Source: Euglena gracilis (taxonomy: Eukaryota; Euglenozoa; Euglenophyceae; Euglenales; Euglenaceae). Taken from it: a stretch of 20,319 bases of DNA. A program made the position numbers and the translations under genes. Below, in pieces: positions 12,301-15,300 of this stretch (positions are counted from its first letter, which is position 1; each line of letters begins with the position of its first letter). Location: contig CAAHFI011740132.1 of assembly GCA_900893395.1 (NCBI GenBank), positions 1-20,319 of the forward strand, given 5' to 3'. The notes under the pieces were generated by a model. The model was not told the origin of the DNA, did no database searches, and saw only the letters and a program-made list of their open reading frames with translations.

Positions 12301-15300
12301 AGACCGCAAGTAGACCTCCCGCACCACATCCACTGTGCGACGCGAACGCCGATTCAGCCGCACCATGCATCACAGTGCCACAATTGCTTGGGCACCTACT
12401 TCACGAGCTACAAAGGCATCGTGAAATAGCTCCCATCCGGAACGTGGCTGTCCACGTTGCAAATATGCACAAAAGCCCCGAATGTTCAGGACCAGTTCAA
12501 CAGACAATGCAACTGGAGGCATTTGTTTTCTGTTCCAAGAATCAAAAAAAACAGATATATTGTGTCAGAGGAAGCAGATAACCGCTTCCTCCTGTCACAA
12601 TCTGTTGATTATGAACCTTTAAACTGCGATCTCGTTCTCAAATGCTTGTATTACGATATATGAAGCGGTTTTACGCTTCATAGAGATGGCATCGATGATT
12701 TTTTGGTGCTGTTTGGTAGGGTGGTCTTTCTTTTGAATCGGGGGGGTGCAACATGACGTTGGTCTCTCAAAATGGGCGCATCCGGAGCGCGATGTAAGGT
12801 AAAATCCTTCCCAAAACACGAGTATCTGGGAATTTACAGTGAATTGATGTGGTTGGTGGTACAACTGCCAGTTTACGTCGGTTAAAAGTTTCGCGATACA
12901 AAGAGGAATACCCAGTATCCTGATCTCGGTATATACACTCTCCTCCCATCTTTCTTTTACTGCCCATAACAACGTGACTTAGTGACTTAGATTATCATCT
13001 GGCATTAATTTCAAAATGAGATCATGAGGGAAGCGTTTTTCCACTTGCATTAAAAAACTAACAAAAAATTCCGGAATACATCCCTACGCTTTGGTAGGGT
13101 AGTGATTGTGATCACGGCAGGCAGTCAAGCAACTGCGAGTAGTGACAATGATCACCCACGCGGTTGCGCCAAAAAAGAACAGGCATTACGTACAATCCAC
13201 GATGAACCCGACTGACTGGGTGATCACAGTTGCTACCCGCCGTTGTGGCTTCATATGAAGCGGATTTCCGCTGCCTCGGGTGAGTAAAAGCAGTGGGCTG
13301 TCACCGGTAGGGAACCACAGACCGTATGTGGAGGGGGTGGGCAGTCCCCGCCACTTACGGTATTCAGTTAAACCACCTGGATGCGTCTGGTTTGGATTGT
13401 GTAGTATTTTGTGTTTACATCACTCGGTATGAACAAATATCATCGCGATTCAAGTTGTAGGTGAAGCGGTTTTCCACTTCATTTTATTCTGTTTGAAATA
13501 TAAAACTGTCTTCCATTTAAACGTTGGTGATAAAAATTCCGCCAAGGTCATGTTTGCAGAGGACTTCTCATGGACTCGATGAACTCAGTGCAAGTGTCAT
13601 ACCAAAGGGTAAGATACGTGCACGACGAGTTGCGGTGGACCAACCTTGGCTTCGGTCCACCACTGTTACCGCGTTCTTATATTTAGATGCTAACAATACG
13701 ATTGTTGTTCTGTTCATGGTACGTGCAACCAGTAAACAGTTATGTACCTCGCGAGTGATATTAAGTATATTGGACACCTTATTAAAAGGAAGCGGAAAAC
13801 CGCCTCCTGATCATTCTGCCCTTGTATTCTGTCTAGATTTGTAATCATTGGAATTCAACACGCGATTTTGTTAACCGTTTAATGTTTGACTGAACCACAA
13901 AGTGCAATATGCAATGTTCATCGTACATTACGTAACGTTTATGTACTGTGATGAATGGGGAGCCTGGACTGTACGATCTCCTGCCTGGTCCAGCAAAAGC
14001 CGTAACCGAACCCCTGACGGCTGGGCACCGTTCAGGGGTACGGAGAAGTGAATTGGACCCGGTCCAGCCTCTCCCCTTTTTGGAAATTTTATCAAATACT
14101 TGCAAAGTAAACGGAAAACCGCTTGCTTTGCCTTCATTACCTGCCTTTCATGGACCTATGTGTTTGTCCCGCGAACTACACAACCGCCAAACTGCCAGTT
14201 GCACCATGAACCTCTATTGTTAGTTCTACATTCGGTCTAGACCTAAAATCATTCTGTCTCCGGCAGTGCAAAGCGGGCAGCCACAGGGCTGCTGGGTGCC
14301 TGCTTCTGCCGCTTGCGGCCCCGGCAGCCCGCCGAAACAACCGACACCGACGGTGGCCAACGTCGGTGTCAGGTAGAGTGGATCACAAAGACAGAACGTC
14401 GTCTCTCCTCCTTTTTATCCTGTAAAGCATAAAATGTTAATGTATTTTTGATAGTTCTGATTCAGCGGCGTTTTATGTAATATCGCAACTGTGAGTATCG
14501 ATGAAGCGGTATTCCGCTTCATTAGGCATTTTACTTTTATTTTTGTTCTTTTACTGATGCGTTAGGTGTACACAGGTATTTGTTATATATAGTCGCATTA
14601 TGTGTACGTCTGTTTGACAGATTGTTGTTGTCGTTCGTTGTTTGTCCATAATAGTAAGTTTTCTACAACATTTTAATATTTTGCTGTTGCGTATTTCCAT
14701 AGGCTTCTGCTAAAAGTAAATTTCAGAAATCATTGAAGCGGTTTTCTGATTCGTTCGTTCTGTCGTCAATATCACCAAAAAAATTTGATTTGATGCACAA
14801 CTCGAAAGTTTTGGCTGTTTTTCAGAGCATTTTTTCTGGCCTTCCAGGTGACATTTCAGTCAATTTTTTCATTTTTTCAATTTACGCCGCCTAAGTCTGA
14901 AGAAGCACCACGCCAATTCAATGTAGGTGTTATGTCCCGAAAGCCGGCCATCTCAGCTGCAGAACAGGAATTGGATCCCAGATGCATTGTCAATTCTGAG
15001 TGGTGGCTTCCGTGGCCACTGTAGCTTCCTTGGGGGGGGGGGTACTCCGCCGTTTCTTTTGTGTCCGAGTGCCTGGAAAACGCGCCGGAAATCGGGCAAT
15101 TTTCGTCAGATTCGGGGAGAATGGGGCTTATTTTGGGGAATTGGGTTGGGGTTTAGAATCGTCGCGCCAAAAATTGGCTTATTAAAGGGACCAAAATACG
15201 CCCCCCCCCCTCGGGCAAGACCCACCTCGGCGCCGCCCTTCGACGTCTTCATCTTGTACCCGGAGCAGGCGGCGTACGTCCAGAGACAGTTCCAGCCAGG

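Larger units (their letters stand above)
3939..14895. mobile_element. Large TIR transposon (10,957 bp) with ParB-like gene and dispersed palindromes
   Basis: Seen: the left end CTTAGGCGGCGCAAATTG is repeated inverted at the right end with one difference, and both sides are flanked by TCTGA. Inside are minus-strand gene A, minus-strand ParB-like gene B, about 20 copies of an 18-bp palindrome that does not occur outside, and a right-hand block of stem-loop segments. A MITE is nested at 7883-8308. Known: 5-bp duplications occur in few DNA transposon superfamilies (Transib is one), but no Transib-like product was recognised. I also see no polymerase, retroviral-type integrase, packaging ATPase or capsid. 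Inferred: a non-viral DNA transposon of unknown superfamily that landed in an intron of the channel-like gene. Its genes are decayed in this copy. Confidence 0.75.

Noticed and set aside
13030-14752. CRISPR-like array because of the regularly spaced palindromes
   Set aside because: Spacing varies from about 200 to 400 bp, copies are diverged, and the setting is a eukaryotic transposon.
3939-14895. Polinton or other virus-like identity for the 11-kb element
   Set aside because: Length and inverted ends are compatible, but the duplication is 5 bp rather than 6, and no polymerase, integrase, packaging ATPase, protease or capsid was recognised.
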